From assembly GCA_020056155.1 (NCBI GenBank), contig JAGVII010000197.1, positions 1-5,644 of the forward strand: 5,644 bases of DNA, read 5' to 3'. Below are positions 5,485 through 5,644 of this stretch, piece after piece. Made by a program: the position numbers and the translations under genes. Numbering within the stretch: position 1 is the first letter of the stretch; each line of letters begins with the position of its first letter. This DNA is from Afipia sp. (GTDB taxonomy: Bacteria; Pseudomonadota; Alphaproteobacteria; Rhizobiales; Xanthobacteraceae). The notes under the pieces were generated by a model. That model worked only from the letters and a program-made list of their open reading frames with translations, did not search any database and was not told the origin of the DNA.

Positions 5485-5589
5485 ATGGGTCGTCGATCGG
5501 ATCGTCCTGCCTCGTTGGCGGACGAATACTTGAACAACCTGGAGAGAAAACATGGAACAGAGTCGCGACCAATTCACCGATTTCCTTAG
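5485..5589 (+). CDS. Doubtful tiny ORF after aox
   Basis: A 34-codon frame with AAAGGA (5475-5480) four bases before its ATG; an upstream in-frame ATG at 5461 would give 42 codons. The product is polar (MGRRSDRPASLADEYLNNLERK) with no recognised domain. Its 3' end overlaps the next gene start by 38 bases. It may be a leader peptide or simply chance; the rest of 5379-5551 shows no other gene or clear terminator. Confidence 0.2.
   Translation: MGRRSDRPASLADEYLNNLERKHGTESRPIHRFP
5541..5546 (+). promoter_or_regulatory. Ribosome binding site of the truncated last gene
   Basis: GGAGAG stands 5 nt before the ATG at 5552 and is the main evidence that a real gene starts there, since only 31 codons are visible. 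Confidence 0.55.
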
Positions 5590-5644
5590 CGTACGCTTCG
5601 TCTTGGCGGCGTTCGTATTGCTCATGGCCATGGCATTCGCGTCA
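5552..5644 (+). CDS. Start of an unidentified membrane or exported protein, 3'-truncated
   Basis: Only the first 31 residues are in the window. They start with a polar segment (MEQSRDQFTDFLSVRF) and then a hydrophobic stretch (VLAAFVLLMAMAF) that must be a membrane span or an uncleaved signal anchor. A good Shine-Dalgarno precedes the ATG and the frame stays open to the window end. It is on the same strand as aox, 173 bp downstream, so co-transcription is possible. I do not recognise the family from this fragment. Confidence 0.55.
   Translation, partial: MEQSRDQFTDFLSVRFVLAAFVLLMAMAFAS

Noticed and set aside
1..5644. CRISPR array, tRNA, rRNA or insertion sequence
   Set aside because: No regularly spaced direct repeats, no tRNA cloverleaf-like stretch, no rRNA-like sequence and no transposase motif were seen on either strand.

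Overview
The window is GC-rich, bacterial and tightly packed. It looks proteobacterial, most likely a beta- or gammaproteobacterium. The clues are a HiPIP-type electron carrier, a CcoQ/FixQ-like oxidase subunit, an outer-membrane-lipid (Mla/MCE) ABC transporter and a proteobacterial-style alternative oxidase. The taxonomic call is an inference from gene content; nothing in the window fixes genus or species.

Plus strand, 1-1556: the window opens inside the C-terminal part of a high-potential iron-sulfur protein. A 62-residue single-span CcoQ/FixQ-like protein follows, and its stop codon overlaps (ATGA) the start of an alpha/beta hydrolase of the chloroperoxidase/perhydrolase type. Next comes a very small lipoprotein whose mature part is almost entirely an Asp/Arg/Asn repeat resembling thrombospondin type 3 calcium-binding repeats.

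Plus strand, 1632-4133: an overlapping mlaE-mlaF-mlaD operon encodes a permease with an N-terminal STAS-like extension, its ATPase, and a membrane-anchored MCE-domain substrate-binding subunit. Together they should form an inner-membrane complex that moves phospholipid or another hydrophobic substrate between the inner and outer membranes. No mlaC, separate mlaB or PqiC-like lipoprotein follows. The operon ends at a hairpin at 4141-4162.

Minus strand, 4231-4604: a two-gene general-stress module, convergent with mlaD. It holds a 49-residue two-span membrane protein of the lmo0937/DUF5670 type followed by a 65-residue CsbD-like protein, each with a good Shine-Dalgarno site. A hairpin at 4181-4206 probably terminates it.

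Intergenic 4605-4763: this divergent control region contains a 15-bp palindrome and a long inverted repeat (18-bp stem, 13-nt loop).

Plus strand, 4764-5644: a complete alternative oxidase with all expected di-iron ligands is transcribed away from the stress module. After about 170 bp with at most a doubtful tiny ORF, a new gene begins at 5552 and runs off the window.

The shared theme is respiration and envelope stress: a soluble electron carrier, an oxidase accessory subunit, a non-proton-pumping quinol oxidase, a stress-protein pair and an envelope lipid transporter. The most useful leads are the AOX/CsbD divergent arrangement with its long inverted repeat, and the orphan CcoQ-like gene coupled to a hydrolase.
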